A DNA stretch of 50,315 nucleotides, taken from assembly GCA_904398655.1 (NCBI GenBank), contig CAJFPF010000018.1, positions 1 through 50,315 on the forward strand, written 5' to 3'. The position numbers and the translations under genes are program-made. The notes under the pieces were generated by a model, which saw only the letters and a list, made by a program, of their open reading frames with translations, made no database searches and had not been told where the DNA came from. This DNA is from an uncultured Anaerotruncus sp. (GTDB lineage Bacteria > Bacillota > Clostridia > Oscillospirales > Ruminococcaceae). Positions 32,387 to 41,358 of the stretch are shown in pieces. Position 1 is the first letter of the stretch. Every line of letters begins with the position of its first letter.

Positions 32387-34273
32387 ATGTCAACCAACAA
32401 GTATATCGACGCGATCTGTTTGGCCGGCACCATTCTGTCACTGTTTCTCCTGGTGGCTTTTCTGGGTGCAGAACGGCTTGGCATCCTGGCGGCGGATACA
32501 GAAACGCTCTATGAAAAACGGCTTTTTGACCGTTCCAAGGTCCACTCCATCGAGATCCAAATGGACGATTGGGAGGGGTTCTTAGAGACCTGTGACGACA
32601 AGGAATATGAGATGTGTACCCTGGTGATTGATGGACAGACCTATCCCAATGTGGCGATCCGGGCCAAGGGGAACAACTCGCTCACCTCTGTTCCCGCATA
32701 TGGCAACAATCGCTACAGCTTTAAGGTGGAGTTTGATCACTATGACAACGCGAAAACCTATTATGGCCTGGATAAGCTGAATCTGAACAGCCTGATTCAT
32801 GACAACACCATGTTGAAGGATTACTTGGTCTATCAAATGATGGCCGATTTCGGGGTTGAGGCCCCGCTCTGCAGCTATGTCTTTATCTCCGTCAATGGGG
32901 AGGATTTGGGATTATATTTGGCGGTGGAGGGGATTGAACAAGGGTTTTTGCAGCGCAACTATGGCAACGATTATGGCAACCTCTATAAGCCGGACAGCCT
33001 AAACGGTGGACGGGGCGGCGCCAACAGCGACGATGTCAAATTGCAATATATCGATGAAAATCCCGACAGTTATTCCAATATTTTCAATAGCGCAAAAACC
33101 GATGTGACCGAGGCGGACCAGATCAGATTGATTTCCTCCCTCAAACAGCTTGGGGAACGGAAGAATTTGGAGACGGTTTTGGACATTGACGCGGTTCTTC
33201 GCTATTTCGTGGTCCACAATTTTGTCTGCAATTTTGACAGCTACACCGGCTCTATGGTACACAACTACTATCTCTATGAGGAGGAGGGCAAGCTCTCTAT
33301 GATCCCATGGGATTACAATTTGGCCTTTGGGAGCTTTCAAGGGAGAAGCGACGCCACCGAGCTTGTGAATTTCCCTCTGGACTCTCCGGTTTCTGGCGGA
33401 ACATTGGAATCCCGCCCCATGGTTGCCTGGATCTTTTCTGAGGAATCCTACACCCGGCTGTACCACCAATACACTTCCCAATTTCTTATACAATATTTTA
33501 CAGACGGGATATTGGAACAGATGATTGATACCGCGGTAGACCTCATTTCCCCCTATGTGCAACAGGATCCAACCAAATTCTGTACCTATGAAACATTTGA
33601 AGCATCCATCCCTGTATTGAAAACATTCTGCCAATTGCGGGCGGAAAGTATTTGGGGGCAATTGGAGGGCTCGATTCCCTCCACTGAGGAGGAACAGGAG
33701 GCGGATCCTTCCCATCTCATTGACGCATCCGAACTCGACCTCTCCACACTCGGCTCTATGAACGGCGGGGCTCCTGGTGGTGGAGCAAACACGCCCCCTC
33801 ACGGGGGAACCCCTCCAGATGGCGGGAATTCCCGGCCGGCTGCACGCGATGACCCGGGCACCACCAGGCAACCCGGACAGCGCACAGGGGGGCCAGCGTC
33901 CTCATCAGACGCTGGGGAACCGCTGCTCTCCGATCCCGCTCAACCGACGGAGGGGAAGCCAGGAGGATTGCATAGCCCATCTTTGGAATTTGGATATTTG
34001 CAAACAGCGGATGGCAGCCCTTTTGAAGATGCAGCTGAACAAATTGGCCAACCGGCAAATCCAACAAAAATTCCCTCCAGGGAACCACCGGAATCCTTCC
34101 AGCCGGAAGGCCAACGCGCAAAAGAGGAGGGAGGACCTCCTGGTGATGGATCTATGGAGCGTACAGCTCCAACATCCGATATCCTTGCCCAGGAACCCCT
34201 TGTCCTCCTGGGGGGATCGGTCGCCTGCCTAGCATTCGGGCTGCTGATCGCATCCCTCTACAGGCGCAGATGA
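32387..34273 (+). CDS. CotH kinase family protein, membrane anchored
   Basis: The 628-residue protein has an N-terminal helix (about 8-30) that places the rest outside the cell. A CotH kinase-like domain (about 45-430) includes IRAKGNNSLTSV, LDKLNLNSLIHDNTMLKDYL and LSMIPWDYNLAFGSF near residue 305. The Gly/Pro/Asn-rich disordered segment at about 450-595 is followed by a last helix (605-624) and RRR. CotH of Bacillus is a protein kinase that phosphorylates spore coat serines. Here the two membrane helices suggest an envelope kinase. It starts 11 bases after DUF4956, with GAGGT upstream. Confidence 0.87.
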   Translation: MSTNKYIDAICLAGTILSLFLLVAFLGAERLGILAADTETLYEKRLFDRSKVHSIEIQMDDWEGFLETCDDKEYEMCTLVIDGQTYPNVAIRAKGNNSLTSVPAYGNNRYSFKVEFDHYDNAKTYYGLDKLNLNSLIHDNTMLKDYLVYQMMADFGVEAPLCSYVFISVNGEDLGLYLAVEGIEQGFLQRNYGNDYGNLYKPDSLNGGRGGANSDDVKLQYIDENPDSYSNIFNSAKTDVTEADQIRLISSLKQLGERKNLETVLDIDAVLRYFVVHNFVCNFDSYTGSMVHNYYLYEEEGKLSMIPWDYNLAFGSFQGRSDATELVNFPLDSPVSGGTLESRPMVAWIFSEESYTRLYHQYTSQFLIQYFTDGILEQMIDTAVDLISPYVQQDPTKFCTYETFEASIPVLKTFCQLRAESIWGQLEGSIPSTEEEQEADPSHLIDASELDLSTLGSMNGGAPGGGANTPPHGGTPPDGGNSRPAARDDPGTTRQPGQRTGGPASSSDAGEPLLSDPAQPTEGKPGGLHSPSLEFGYLQTADGSPFEDAAEQIGQPANPTKIPSREPPESFQPEGQRAKEEGGPPGDGSMERTAPTSDILAQEPLVLLGGSVACLAFGLLIASLYRRR

Positions 34274-34349
34274 TGAGAAAAATAGCAGGTGGCATCGAAA
34301 TGGTCCAATCGCCGCCCAAGAAGGCGCTCCCTGATCTGTAAAACCATAA

Positions 34350-34384
34350 AAAAGTCGCTGAAACCTTTCCTTTCAGCGACTTTT
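34350..34384. terminator. Bidirectional terminator (CotH operon / Opp operon)
   Basis: AAAAGTCGCTGAAA (34350-34363) pairs with TTTCAGCGACTTTT (34371-34384). T runs are available on both strands. Confidence 0.92.
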
Positions 34385-34423
34385 CCACGTATAAGGGCCT
34401 TTTATAGCCGTTTTTGAGATAAT

Positions 34424-35374
34424 TTATTCACAAAAGTGACAACACACTTGATGGCCGGGAGAGACAGTCCGCATCTCAGGACTCTGCACATGGCAAAGTT
34501 CTTGGGCATAGTTGCAACGGTCCGCAAAGCGACAACCTGGTTTTGGATTGATTGGGCTGGGCACATCCCCTTTTAACAGAATCCTTTTTCTAGGTGTTTC
34601 CCGATATTCCGCGATGGGCACCGCAGAGAGGAGTGCTTGGGTATAGGGATGCAAGGGATTCTTGAATAATTCTTTCGCTTCGCAAAGTTCCATCACCTGC
34701 CCCAAATACATCACCATCACTCTATTGCTCACATGGCGTACTACACTGAGGTCATGGGAAATAAACAAATAGGTCAACCCCATGCTCTCCTGCAAGGTCT
34801 GCAAAAGGTTTAAAATCTGCGCTTGAATTGAGACATCCAGGGAGGAGACCGGTTCATCGCAGACAATAAACTTGGGATTGAGAGACAACGCTCGGATAAT
34901 CCCTACCCGTTGCCGCCTTCCTCCGTCCAATTCATGGGGATAGCTATTGTATAGCCGGGCGCTGACGCCACCCCTCTCCATCAGGTCCAATACCAGCTCA
35001 TTGATCTGTCGTCTGCTAAGGTCCTTCCGATTGATTACCAACGGTTCCGCAATGATCTGTCCAATCGTTTTTCTGGGATCAAGACAGGAATAGGGGTCTT
35101 GGAAAATAATCTGTAGCTCCCTTCGCAGTTTGATCATCTGACGGGGGGAGTAGGTCAGGATATCTTCCCCTTGATAGAACACTTGCCCAGATGTATGGGG
35201 GACTAGACGCAAGATAGTCCTTCCAATGGTGGACTTCCCACAACCGGATTCCCCCACAAGTCCGACCGTTTCCCGCTCGCCAATAGAAAAAGACACATCG
35301 TCCACCGCATGCAATGTTCCTGCTGGGACTTGATAGTACTTTTTTAGGTTCTTTATCTCGATCAAACTCGCCAT
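34424..35374 (-). CDS. oppF: Oligopeptide/dipeptide ABC transporter ATPase, OppF/DppF type
   Basis: The 316-residue ATPase has Walker A GESGCGKST near residue 42, Q-loop IIFQDPYSCLDPR, Walker B FIVCDEPVSSLD and the C-terminal Cys-containing GCRFADRCNYA oligopeptide-transporter extension. The signature motif reads LDGGRRQR instead of the usual SGGQ, a variant I recall from clostridial DppF proteins, so not necessarily inactivating. It is the last gene of the GntR-linked operon; the transcript ends at 34384-34350. ATG 35374 has GGGAGG upstream. Confidence 0.93.
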   Translation of the reverse strand: MASLIEIKNLKKYYQVPAGTLHAVDDVSFSIGERETVGLVGESGCGKSTIGRTILRLVPHTSGQVFYQGEDILTYSPRQMIKLRRELQIIFQDPYSCLDPRKTIGQIIAEPLVINRKDLSRRQINELVLDLMERGGVSARLYNSYPHELDGGRRQRVGIIRALSLNPKFIVCDEPVSSLDVSIQAQILNLLQTLQESMGLTYLFISHDLSVVRHVSNRVMVMYLGQVMELCEAKELFKNPLHPYTQALLSAVPIAEYRETPRKRILLKGDVPSPINPKPGCRFADRCNYAQELCHVQSPEMRTVSPGHQVCCHFCE

Positions 35375-35389
35375 GATCTCCCACCTCCC

Positions 35390-36385
35390 TCATGCTATTG
35401 TCAACGGCTGACCAGAGCAAAACAGATGACATTTGACCATATGTTCCCCCTCTAGCAACTGGGTCTGAGGCTGCTGGTGCCTGCAAATCTCCATTGCATA
35501 ATCGCAGCGTTCACAGAACTTGCACCCCTCGGGGAGGTTGAGAGGATCCGGCATCGCCCCTTTGATGACGTGTAAAGGATGGTACTCTTCCGCATAGATA
35601 TCCGGGATACACCCAAACAATCCTTTGGTATAAGGGTGGGATGGTGCCGTAAAAACCTCTTTGATGGTCCCTTGCTCCAACACTTCTCCGGCATACATGA
35701 CAGCAACATAGTCGGCCATCTCCGCAACGATTCCCAATGCATGGGTGATAAAAATAGTGGAAGTATTGTATTTCTGTTTCAGGCCCTGCATCAAATCCAA
35801 AATCTGTGCTTGAATCGTCACATCTAGCGCGGTGGTAGGCTCATCGGCAATCAACAGCTGCGGGTTGCAGGCAAGCCCCATGGCAATACAGACCCTCTGT
35901 TTCATTCCGCCGCTGAACTCATGGGGATAATTCTTCATGCGGGCTTTGGGGATTCCTACCATCTCCAAAAGCTCCCCTGTCCGGTCCATCGCCTGGGCAT
36001 GCGTCAGGTTTTGGTGCTCCATCAAGACCTGGCTAATTAAGTGCCCCACTGTATAGAGCGGGTTCAGAGAAGTCATCGGATTCTGGAAGATCATGGCGAT
36101 CCGGTTCCCGCGGTACTTCTGTAGAGTCTTTTCGCTGCATTGGAGAAGATCTTCCCCATCAAATAGGATTTCCCCCGAAGTGACAACCCCTGGTGGTTTG
36201 GGGATAAGTCCCATGATGGAAAGCGCTGTTGTGGTTTTTCCGGCCCCGGTCTCCCCGACAATTCCCACGGTTTTTCCCCTGGGAACCGACAAGTTGAGGT
36301 GATTGATCGCCTTTACAACTCCATCAAAGATCCGAAATTCCACACTTAAATCCTTAATTTCCAAAAGCAAATCATTCAAATCCAA
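35390..36385 (-). CDS. oppD: Oligopeptide/dipeptide ABC transporter ATPase, OppD/DppD type
   Basis: The 331-residue ATPase has Walker A GETGAGKTT, Q-loop IFQNPMTSLNPL, the signature FSGGMKQRV and Walker B LLIADEPTTALD. The C-terminal cysteine motif is GCKFCERCDYA. I set the start at the TTG 36385, since GAAAGG lies seven bases upstream; no ATG fits, and the longer frame from 36451 would run into the upstream peptidase gene. It pairs with OppF to drive the permease made by oppB and oppC. Confidence 0.9.
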   Translation of the reverse strand: MDLNDLLLEIKDLSVEFRIFDGVVKAINHLNLSVPRGKTVGIVGETGAGKTTTALSIMGLIPKPPGVVTSGEILFDGEDLLQCSEKTLQKYRGNRIAMIFQNPMTSLNPLYTVGHLISQVLMEHQNLTHAQAMDRTGELLEMVGIPKARMKNYPHEFSGGMKQRVCIAMGLACNPQLLIADEPTTALDVTIQAQILDLMQGLKQKYNTSTIFITHALGIVAEMADYVAVMYAGEVLEQGTIKEVFTAPSHPYTKGLFGCIPDIYAEEYHPLHVIKGAMPDPLNLPEGCKFCERCDYAMEICRHQQPQTQLLEGEHMVKCHLFCSGQPLTIA

Positions 36386-36414
36386 TCGCCAACCTTTCTT
36401 TTGGATCCAGCCGG

Positions 36415-37788
36415 TCAAGTAGCTTCCGGCGCCGGCATCCTGCGGAAACAAAGGATCAACGCGGCAGAAGTTCGAATCCCCGCAAAAAAGCCGCTCAAAA
36501 GCATCCGCTCATTGGGTGCATGATTGTTTTGATCCGCACTCGCATAAGGAATTTCAATGGTATTGACTCCCAAATAGTCTGCAAAGAGGTAGTGCGGCGC
36601 TCCGCCTGCCGCGCTTGGCAATAGGATCGGGTCCTCTCCAAATCCTTTTTGAACAGCCTCCTTCGCCACTTGGACATAAAAATCGTTGATGGGGGTCCAA
36701 CAGGGTTCAAAACCGCCTTGAGAAAATCTCACTACCGCATCCCCAAATCCATGGCGCTGCAGATGGGAAAGTAATTTTTCTTGGATTTCGCCAATAGTCT
36801 GTTCGGGGACCAATTTCATATCTAAGCGAACGGTCGCTGTATTGGGAACGATCCCCTTGGCCTCCTTGCCCACGTAACCTGCCTTCAATCCGCTGATATT
36901 ACAGGTGGGTTCAAACACCATATTGTAATAGTAATCATCGCTCACCCTGCCTTTGATAAACGCTGAGACTCCATAAAAATCCAACATCTTTTGATGGTCA
37001 AAGGGAATTTTGGCACAAGTTTCCTTCTCCAGAGGCGTGATCGGACGTACATGTTCGTAAAAACGGTCAATTTTGACTGTTCCGTCCTCTCCCTTTAGAG
37101 TGTGGAGCAAGTTTACCATTCGCCAGGCCGCGCTGGGCACCGCCGCAGCCCGCATACTATGAGTCTCCCGTTCAGCCGTTTTTATTGTGATCTCCGCCGA
37201 AATGGTTCCCTTTACCCCCAACAGGAGCATTGGATGCCCAGAATCATGATAACATCCATCCGAATAGATACAGGCATCACACTGCAAAAGGCCGATATGG
37301 GTGCGAATGAACTCCTTCAAATGAGGGCTGCCGATCTCTTCCTCCCCTTCAAAGAGGTATTTCACGTTCACTTTGGGACGGCCGTGGATCTTCAAAACTG
37401 CCTCCATTCCCTTAATATGGGCATAGAGTTGGGCCTTATCGTCTGAACAGCCACGACAGAATAGGCGTCCATCCCTAATTACTGGCTCAAAGGGGTCGGT
37501 GTCCCATAGCTCCAACGGTTCCACGGGCTGTACATCGTAGTGCCCATAGACCAGCAACGTTGGGCAGTCTTCCCCGGCTAAGACATCTCCGTAGACAATG
37601 GGGTGACCAGCAGTGGGATAGAGCTGGACATGTTCAATTCCGCTTTTGCGCATAATCTCTGCCAACAGGCCTGCACACTCTGGAATCCCTTCTCCGGTGG
37701 CACTGATACTTTTTTGCCGCAGGAGAGTGAACAGTTCTTCCAAATGGGCTTGCTCCTGTTGGGCCAAGTATTCAAACAGTTTCTCCAT
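36415..37788 (-). CDS. M20-family dipeptidase/carboxypeptidase
   Basis: The 457-residue enzyme has the M20 zinc layout: YGHYDVQPVEP near residue 83, CSDDKAQLY near 113, EGEEEIGSP near 148 and the C-terminal NNHAPNE His. It includes the lid/dimer domain in the middle. Members cleave dipeptides or deacylate N-acyl amino acids. It sits between the OppC and OppD genes, so it probably cleaves what the transporter brings in. AAGGAG eight bases before ATG 37788. Confidence 0.93.
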   Translation of the reverse strand: MEKLFEYLAQQEQAHLEELFTLLRQKSISATGEGIPECAGLLAEIMRKSGIEHVQLYPTAGHPIVYGDVLAGEDCPTLLVYGHYDVQPVEPLELWDTDPFEPVIRDGRLFCRGCSDDKAQLYAHIKGMEAVLKIHGRPKVNVKYLFEGEEEIGSPHLKEFIRTHIGLLQCDACIYSDGCYHDSGHPMLLLGVKGTISAEITIKTAERETHSMRAAAVPSAAWRMVNLLHTLKGEDGTVKIDRFYEHVRPITPLEKETCAKIPFDHQKMLDFYGVSAFIKGRVSDDYYYNMVFEPTCNISGLKAGYVGKEAKGIVPNTATVRLDMKLVPEQTIGEIQEKLLSHLQRHGFGDAVVRFSQGGFEPCWTPINDFYVQVAKEAVQKGFGEDPILLPSAAGGAPHYLFADYLGVNTIEIPYASADQNNHAPNERMLLSGFFAGIRTSAALILCFRRMPAPEAT

Positions 37789-37805
37789 TTCATTTGCTCC
37801 TTTGC

Positions 37806-38708
37806 TCAGTCCTTCAGTTTTGGATCCAGTACATCCCGCAGCCCATCGCCCATTAGATTCAAACCCAGAGCGAGGAAGAGAATTACAAGACCTGTGATAG
37901 TGGTCACATGGGGGGCAACCAGAAGATATTGCCGCCCGCTACTGAGCATGGCACCCCATTCGGGGGTGGGTGGCTGGGCACCAATTCCCAGGAAGCCGAG
38001 CCCTGCCGTTGTCACAATCGCCTGCCCAAAGCTCAATGTACACATGATAATTAACGGCGCAAGGGTATTGATTAGAACATGGCTGAAGACAACCCTCAAA
38101 TGGGACGCCCCCACCGCACGCGCTGCCTCGATATATTCATTCCCCTTGATGGTAAGAGTTTCCCCTCGAGCAATTCGAGCATAGTTGGGAACGGTGTAGA
38201 TTCCCACCGCGATGATTGCGTTGTTCAGATTGCTCCCCAAAATACTTACGAACATAATTGCCAACAGCATCCCTGGGAAGGCCATCAGAACATCCATACA
38301 CCGCATAATGATTGCGTCTACCTTCCCGCCAAAGTAACCCGCAATAATCCCCAAAGGCATCCCCAGCACCAGTGCCACAGAAACTGCCATGGTTCCCACC
38401 CTCATAGAGATCCGCGTCCCATAGATCAGCCGGCTGAGAATATCCCGTCCCATCTCGTCCGTACCCAATAGATGTTCTGCACTAGGCCCTTGGAGCATAT
38501 TTACCAAATCCTGTTGATAGGGGTCTTGCGGAGCCAATTGATCCGCAAAGATGGCCACCAAAGCATACGCTAACACAATAATCAGGCCCAGGACCGCCAC
38601 CTTCCGCTTGCAAAAGCTATGCCACTTCCGGCGAAATTGGGAATTAATAATCGCTTTCCTTTCGACTTGGTTTTCTGGGCGGCTTTTCCGCGATTCTTTG
38701 TCCAACAT
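37806..38708 (-). CDS. oppC: Oligopeptide/dipeptide ABC transporter permease, OppC/DppC type
   Basis: The 300-residue permease has an N-terminal cytoplasmic tail and helix, then the EAA-loop signature NYARIARGETLTIKGNEY before YIEAARAVGASH. The first-helix region reads AVLGLIIVLAYALVAIFA. The ATG at 38708 is favoured by AGGAGG eight bases upstream; the ATG at 38714 is only two bases from it. It lies 14 bases after oppB. Confidence 0.92.
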   Translation of the reverse strand: MLDKESRKSRPENQVERKAIINSQFRRKWHSFCKRKVAVLGLIIVLAYALVAIFADQLAPQDPYQQDLVNMLQGPSAEHLLGTDEMGRDILSRLIYGTRISMRVGTMAVSVALVLGMPLGIIAGYFGGKVDAIIMRCMDVLMAFPGMLLAIMFVSILGSNLNNAIIAVGIYTVPNYARIARGETLTIKGNEYIEAARAVGASHLRVVFSHVLINTLAPLIIMCTLSFGQAIVTTAGLGFLGIGAQPPTPEWGAMLSSGRQYLLVAPHVTTITGLVILFLALGLNLMGDGLRDVLDPKLKD

Positions 38709-38722
38709 CTCCATTCCCTCCT

Positions 38723-39643
38723 TCAGCCAAGCCGGATTTTAGGATTGATCAGCGCATAGAGGATATCAATCCCCAGATTAATCAGCACATAGCAGGTAGC
38801 AATCGCCAAAATGGTGGACTGTACTACCGGAAAATCTCGGCCCCGGATAGCGGTAATCAGTAAATCCCCCAATCCTGGCCAACCAAAGACCTTTTCCGCA
38901 ATGGTTGCGCCGCCCATCAGCGCGCCAAACTGGATCCCGGAGATTGTTACAATTGTATTCATGGAGTTGCGCAGCGCATGTCCAAAAATGACCTTTGCCC
39001 GGCTGAACCCTTGGGCGCGTGCTGCTAAAATGTAATCTTGTCCCATCACTTCCAACATGCTGGAACGGGTCATTCGGGCAATTTGAGCCAGAGGCTTAAA
39101 GCTGAGAGTGATTGCGGGAAGGATCATGTTGATGGGTCCTGTCCCCCCGGAGATGGGTAAAAGATCCAAGCGGACACAGAAAATTAACATCAACATCAGT
39201 CCCAAATAGAATTCAGGAATGGAGATGCCAACCAGGGCAGTGAGCATGCTGGCGTTGTCAAAAATGGTATACCGTTTTGTTGCTGATAGAATGCCGATCC
39301 CCGCTCCTCCAACAACTGCTATAACAATGGCGCTGCACGCCAGCTTCATAGTGTTGGGATAGCGTATTAGAAGCTCTTGGGCCACGGGGCGCTGGGTCCG
39401 GTAGGAGGTGCCCAGGTCACCGTGCAGGATCTTATTCATGTAGGTAAAATATTGCTCTGGAAGAGATTTGTCCAGCCCATAGCTGGCGCGGATATTTTCC
39501 AGTTCCTCCTCGGTGGCCTCTCCTCCGGCCAGGGCAATCGCCGGGTCTCCAGGCATCATATGCACCATCAGAAACACCAACACCGAAACTGCAAGCAGTA
39601 CCGGGATCAGCGCAAGAAGTCTCTTCAAAATATACTTTAACAT
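38723..39643 (-). CDS. oppB: Oligopeptide/dipeptide ABC transporter permease, OppB/DppB type
   Basis: The 306-residue permease has the N-terminal LKYILKRLLALIPVLLAVSVLVF and MPGDPAIAL. The EAA loop follows (YILAARAQGFSRAKVIFGHA). It makes the channel with OppC. The start at 39643 has GGGGTGG upstream. It lies 77 bases after oppA, with a strong hairpin between. Confidence 0.93.
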   Translation of the reverse strand: MLKYILKRLLALIPVLLAVSVLVFLMVHMMPGDPAIALAGGEATEEELENIRASYGLDKSLPEQYFTYMNKILHGDLGTSYRTQRPVAQELLIRYPNTMKLACSAIVIAVVGGAGIGILSATKRYTIFDNASMLTALVGISIPEFYLGLMLMLIFCVRLDLLPISGGTGPINMILPAITLSFKPLAQIARMTRSSMLEVMGQDYILAARAQGFSRAKVIFGHALRNSMNTIVTISGIQFGALMGGATIAEKVFGWPGLGDLLITAIRGRDFPVVQSTILAIATCYVLINLGIDILYALINPKIRLG

Positions 39644-39659
39644 GATTCCACCCCGCAGG

Positions 39660-39684
39660 GCCGCCGCACAAGCTGTGCGGCGGC
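39660..39684 (-). other. Intercistronic hairpin between oppA and oppB
   Basis: An 11-bp GC-rich stem (39660-39670 with 39674-39684) and a 3-base loop, no strong T run. Such hairpins after a binding-protein gene often protect its mRNA, or reduce expression of the permease genes. Confidence 0.65.
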
Positions 39685-39720
39685 ATTCATTCTAGCCAAC
39701 GGACGCTTATCCCTTGTGCC

Positions 39721-41328
39721 TCAAGATTCGGTCCTTGTCATATATGCCAGTTCCGCCAGCTCATTGGGGTAGCAGACGAAGCCCTCCACATCCGAGCGTA
39801 CCGCATAGAGCTGCACCTCATAATAGAGCGGCACCACTACCGATTGGTCGTTAAAACGCTTGGTGATCTCATAGATGATACCTTCGCGCTCCTCCAAGTC
39901 TGCTGCATTGGGTAGATCTTCCAGAATCATTTTGTCCGTCTCTGGATCGCTATAGTTATAGAAGTTTTGGCCGCCATCGGTTACCAGATGCAGTTGCATG
40001 TCATATTCCGGATCACCGGTGGAGCACCCTTTCCCAAAGATAAACAATTGGGTATTGTGGGTGAGCAGAGCTTCTGTGTGCGCCGCACTGTCCAGAATCT
40101 CCACTTCTGCATGGATCCCCACCTCGCTCAACATGGCCTGCACTACCTCTGTAACCTGGCGATCCATGGCGAATTTACCTTCACTGCCAGTCAGTTTGAC
40201 CGTAAATCCGTCCGGATATCCTGCTTCTGCCAACAATTCCCGTGCTTTTTCCAGATCCTGCTCATGGGCATCCAAATCTTTTGCGGAATATTCCACCGCG
40301 GGAGACCAAAAACCAGAAGGATATAGCGCCTGTCCACTGAGTACATTGTCAATAATCGTCTGTTTCCCCAAAGCGTAGTTGATTGCCAGCCGGACCCGTT
40401 CGTCATTCAAAGGTTCTGCGGCCACGTTCATACCTACGGAGATCGTGCGGTAGCCGGGCACCTTCACCACTTCGATATTGTCATCCGCTTCCAAATTTGC
40501 CACCTGGATAGGTGGGATGTTGGAGGCCACATCGGCATCGCCAGACTGCATCATCATGACACGGGTAGAGTCCTCCGGTGCCCATTTTACAATTAGCCGG
40601 TCCACCGTCGCAGGTTCCCCCCAATAGTCCTCATTTTTTACCAGGCTCATCTCTAGCCCCCGGTCCCACTTTTCCAACTTCATCGGACCGGTTCCTACCG
40701 GATTTTGTCCATACTGATCCAACCCATACTTTTCAACTGCAGTAGGGCTGAGGATGGCAGTGGTATAATTGGAGAGGGTGGCCAAGAAGATCCAGTTGGG
40801 TGAATTCAGCTTTACTTCCACCGTATATTCATCCACCACATTGGTCTCTTCCACCATAGACAGAGCTGACGCCTTTGGAGATGCAGTTTCCGGATCCAAC
40901 AAACGGTCAAAACTGAACTTCACCGCTTCTGCGTTAAATGGGGTACCATCATGGAACTTGATGCCCTGTTTCAAATGAATAGTCCAGGTCATCCGATCCT
41001 CCGAACTTTCCGCGCTCTCTGCCAAAAGGGGATGTACTTCCGAATTTTCATCCCGATAGTAAAGAGTCTCATTGATTAGACGCATAATTCTCCCTTCTGT
41101 GGGGCCGGGACAGAGATGCGCATCCAAGGTAGTGGGTTCGCTAGAGGTCACAAATGTGAACGTATTTCCGGCGCCGGATGATTGTTGGGAAGCTTCCCCT
41201 TCAGAGGTCGTTGTGGAACCTCCTCCCTCTGTTCCACTGTTAGCGCTTGAGGATTCTCCTCCGCAACCGGGGAGAAGGAACAGCAAAGTTGCCAATAAAA
41301 CCGCGATCCCTTTTTGACACTTCTTCAT
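39721..41328 (-). CDS. oppA: Family 5 solute-binding lipoprotein, OppA/DppA type
   Basis: The 535-residue protein has a lipoprotein signal (LLATLLFLLPGCGGESS, lipobox LPGC), a Ser/Gly linker and the SBP-5 fold. It shows TFVTSSEPTTLDAHLCP, YYRDENSEVHPLLAESAE and WTIHLKQGIKFHDGTPFNAE. Family 5 binds peptides, nickel, glutathione, some sugars and other ligands, so the ligand cannot be read off directly. The aldo/keto reductase, kinase and aldolase genes of the same regulon suggest a glycosylated or sugar-acid conjugate. The start is ATG 41328 with GAGGAGG upstream, one codon inside the first ATG (41331). Confidence 0.92.
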   Translation of the reverse strand: MKKCQKGIAVLLATLLFLLPGCGGESSSANSGTEGGGSTTTSEGEASQQSSGAGNTFTFVTSSEPTTLDAHLCPGPTEGRIMRLINETLYYRDENSEVHPLLAESAESSEDRMTWTIHLKQGIKFHDGTPFNAEAVKFSFDRLLDPETASPKASALSMVEETNVVDEYTVEVKLNSPNWIFLATLSNYTTAILSPTAVEKYGLDQYGQNPVGTGPMKLEKWDRGLEMSLVKNEDYWGEPATVDRLIVKWAPEDSTRVMMMQSGDADVASNIPPIQVANLEADDNIEVVKVPGYRTISVGMNVAAEPLNDERVRLAINYALGKQTIIDNVLSGQALYPSGFWSPAVEYSAKDLDAHEQDLEKARELLAEAGYPDGFTVKLTGSEGKFAMDRQVTEVVQAMLSEVGIHAEVEILDSAAHTEALLTHNTQLFIFGKGCSTGDPEYDMQLHLVTDGGQNFYNYSDPETDKMILEDLPNAADLEEREGIIYEITKRFNDQSVVVPLYYEVQLYAVRSDVEGFVCYPNELAELAYMTRTES

Positions 41329-41358
41329 CATTTTGCCTCCTCTTTACCAAAATTTGTA

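Noticed and set aside
34860..34940. OppF inactive because of the LDGGRRQR signature
   Set aside because: I recall this variant in clostridial DppF proteins with all other ATPase motifs normal, as here, so loss of function is not supported.
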